A stretch of DNA of 6,285 nt from Acidobacteriaceae bacterium (GTDB taxonomy: Bacteria > Acidobacteriota > Terriglobia > Terriglobales > SbA1). The position numbers and the translations under genes are program-made. This document shows, in pieces, positions 4,792 through 6,285 of this stretch (the first letter of the stretch is position 1; the number at the start of each line of letters is the position of its first letter). The stretch covers positions 1 to 6,285 of the forward strand of contig PLEA01000641.1 of assembly GCA_003136335.1 (NCBI GenBank). Direction: 5' to 3'. The notes under the pieces were generated by a model. That model did not search any database and was not told the origin of the DNA. It saw only the letters and a program-made list of their open reading frames with translations.

Positions 4792-4796
4792 TTCTC

Positions 4797-6285
4797 TCAA
4801 ACCGAGACTGGAACTCGTATTTTGTTATGCCTTTGGGAAGGAATGACAACCTCGACGATTGTACCGGGATTGGCATTGGCTAATCGCAAACTGCCGCCGA
4901 GTTCCGTGACGCGTTGTCTCATCCCGCCGATCCCAACCCCCACGCTGTCGGGCCGCAGTTGAACTACCTGATCCTCGATTCCCTTGCCGTCATCGCGCAC
5001 CGTAACTTTGATGTGCCCATCATTTTCCAACAGGCTGATAGATCCATTCCGTGCTCCGGAATGCCGGAACATGTTGGTCAAGGCCTCCTGGATGATGCGG
5101 AAAATCGCAGTTTCCAGTTCTGACTTGAGCCGCCTGAGATCGGGGGGATTGACTTCCAGGCGAATCTCGATTCCGCTGCGTTCCGAGAGACCTTCCAAGT
5201 ACCAGCGCAACGCAGAAACCAGGCCGACCTCGTCCAACAGAGGTGGATGCAGAAGATGCGAAATCGTCCGGACTTGTTGGATGGCGCGATCCACTAACTG
5301 ACTCGCGTCGGCGGAAGCCTGACGCATGGCTGGAGATGAATCCTTGCAGAGGATTCCGTCCAGTATCATTTTGGCCGCAGCTAACTCTTGTCCCAGGCCG
5401 TCGTGAATTTCGCGAGCGATTCGGCGCCGTTCTTCGTCCTGCATGGTCATGAGGCGGCCGGAAAGGCGTCTCAGTTCGACGGTTCGCAGACCGACCATCC
5501 TTTCCAATTCGATTGCACTGTCACGGATCGATTGTTCCAGCACTTTGCTGTCGTGGATGTCAGAGCAAGTCCCATACCACTTGAGGATGTTCCCGTCCGG
5601 ATCTCGAAGCGGGACAGCTCGAGCACGGAACCACCGGTATTGCTGGTCCGCACCGCGTATACGGTATTCGGACTCGTAGGCTTCACCGGACTGCACACAT
5701 CGCATCCACTGCGTCAAACTCCGTTCCTTGTCGTCAGGATGCAGATACTCCATCCAGCCAAAGCCGACGGCGGAACCTGCCGCAGCACCCGTATATTCAT
5801 AGAACCGGCTGCTGATGTAGTCCCTTGCACCATCCGCTTGTCTGCTGAAAATGATATCGGGGGCGGTGTGCACAATGGCATCAAGTTCCTGGTTTTTCTG
5901 GGCGAGATCGCTGTTGAGTTGCTGCAGTACCAGGGCCTTCTGTTCTAACTCAAGGGTACGATCCGTGACGCGTTGTTCGAGTTCATTGTTCAAGCGCTCC
6001 AGCTGCAGCTTCTTCCGGTGGAGTTCCGCGAATACTCTCACCTTCGCCCGCAAGACTTCGGGGACAATGGGGACAGAAAGATAATCGACTGCCCCATGCT
6101 GGTAGCCCTTGAGGCGGTCGAGGTCGGTCAGATGCACAGCGGAAACGAAGATGATGGCTGTTTTCTGAAAGCGCGGATGCTGGCGGATGATCTCGGCGAG
6201 TTCGAAGCCGTCGATCTCTGGCATGCTTACATCCATCAATACGACAGCTACATCAGTTTTGAGGAGCTTCTCGAGAGCCTCCTTG
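4797..6285 (-). CDS. Hybrid histidine kinase: receiver, PAS, HisKA_3, HATPase (5' end off window)
   Basis: The frame is open to the window edge, so the start is missing; 495 residues are visible. Numbering is from the Leu codon at 6237-6239. The N-terminal receiver domain is partial: the phosphoacceptor Asp3 lies in LMDVSMPEIDGFE, Ser33 fills the conserved Ser/Thr position in IIFVSAV, but the usual lysine before PI is Val56 (DYLSVPI). A coiled-coil linker follows (about 73-118), then a PAS/PAC sensor domain (about 119-230, starting DAIVHTAPDIIF). The HisKA_3 dimerisation domain (about 263-331) has the phosphorylated His279 in EIHDGLGQ, which includes the DxxxQ phosphatase motif. The HATPase domain (about 374-467) shows the N box with Asn389, the G1 box DDGKG (416-420) and the G2 box GVGIGGM. 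HisKA_3 kinases normally signal to NarL/LuxR-type regulators; none is in the window. It is probably soluble, as no membrane helix is seen. Confidence 0.92.
   Translation of the reverse strand, partial: KEALEKLLKTDVAVVLMDVSMPEIDGFELAEIIRQHPRFQKTAIIFVSAVHLTDLDRLKGYQHGAVDYLSVPIVPEVLRAKVRVFAELHRKKLQLERLNNELEQRVTDRTLELEQKALVLQQLNSDLAQKNQELDAIVHTAPDIIFSRQADGARDYISSRFYEYTGAAAGSAVGFGWMEYLHPDDKERSLTQWMRCVQSGEAYESEYRIRGADQQYRWFRARAVPLRDPDGNILKWYGTCSDIHDSKVLEQSIRDSAIELERMVGLRTVELRRLSGRLMTMQDEERRRIAREIHDGLGQELAAAKMILDGILCKDSSPAMRQASADASQLVDRAIQQVRTISHLLHPPLLDEVGLVSALRWYLEGLSERSGIEIRLEVNPPDLRRLKSELETAIFRIIQEALTNMFRHSGARNGSISLLENDGHIKVTVRDDGKGIEDQVVQLRPDSVGVGIGGMRQRVTELGGSLRLANANPGTIVEVVIPSQRHNKIRVPVSV

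Noticed and set aside
5388..5948. Plus-strand frame of 186 codons opposite the histidine kinase
   Set aside because: Antisense shadow of a gene whose domains are unmistakable on the minus strand.

Overview
The window looks like chromosomal DNA of a free-living Gram-negative bacterium, most likely an acidobacterium (Terriglobia-type soil lineage). This is inferred from gene content: a glycine-rich, periplasm-spanning energy transducer TonB, a secreted SYLF-domain protein, a 50-residue DUF3309 membrane peptide, a BON-domain protein and a receiver-PAS-HisKA_3 histidine kinase. No single marker proves the taxon. I see no tRNA, rRNA, CRISPR array, insertion sequence or phage gene.

Layout, left to right. 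Positions 1-157 hold no convincing gene, only two stem-loops after the end of an ECF sigma factor gene (158-829, minus, GTG start fixed by a strong ribosome binding site). A clear minus-strand intrinsic terminator (975-1006) closes the next gene, tonB-like (1076-2035, minus). A second clear minus-strand terminator (2204-2245) closes a two-gene unit: a SYLF-domain secreted protein (2511-3260) followed by a DUF3309 peptide gene (2294-2446), with a hairpin between them. From 3261 to 3644 there is no gene, but there are several dyads, including three short ones in tandem just upstream of the SYLF gene and a 15-bp stem that pairs fully only as plus-strand RNA. A small three-helix membrane protein with two cysteine pairs follows (3645-3989, minus). 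A 430-base gene-free stretch separates it from a divergent plus-strand BON-domain gene (4420-4659) that stops halfway through its domain. This gene overlaps a doubtful tiny frame carrying three 15-bp tandem repeats. Facing it is a large hybrid histidine kinase (4797 to beyond 6285, minus), cut by the window edge inside its N-terminal receiver domain.

How the genes fit together: most of the window is minus-strand, but the two terminators split it into separate units rather than one operon. The common theme is the cell envelope and stress: sigma-factor and two-component regulation, energy transfer to outer-membrane receptors, and secreted or small membrane proteins of families often linked to stress. 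That theme is inference. No regulator-target link can be shown from this sequence alone.

I did not find a new multi-gene defence, mobile or biosynthetic system. The items most worth a second look are the half-length BON gene with its repeat-bearing downstream frame, the receiver domain with valine in place of the conserved lysine, and the structured gene-free stretch 3281-3557.
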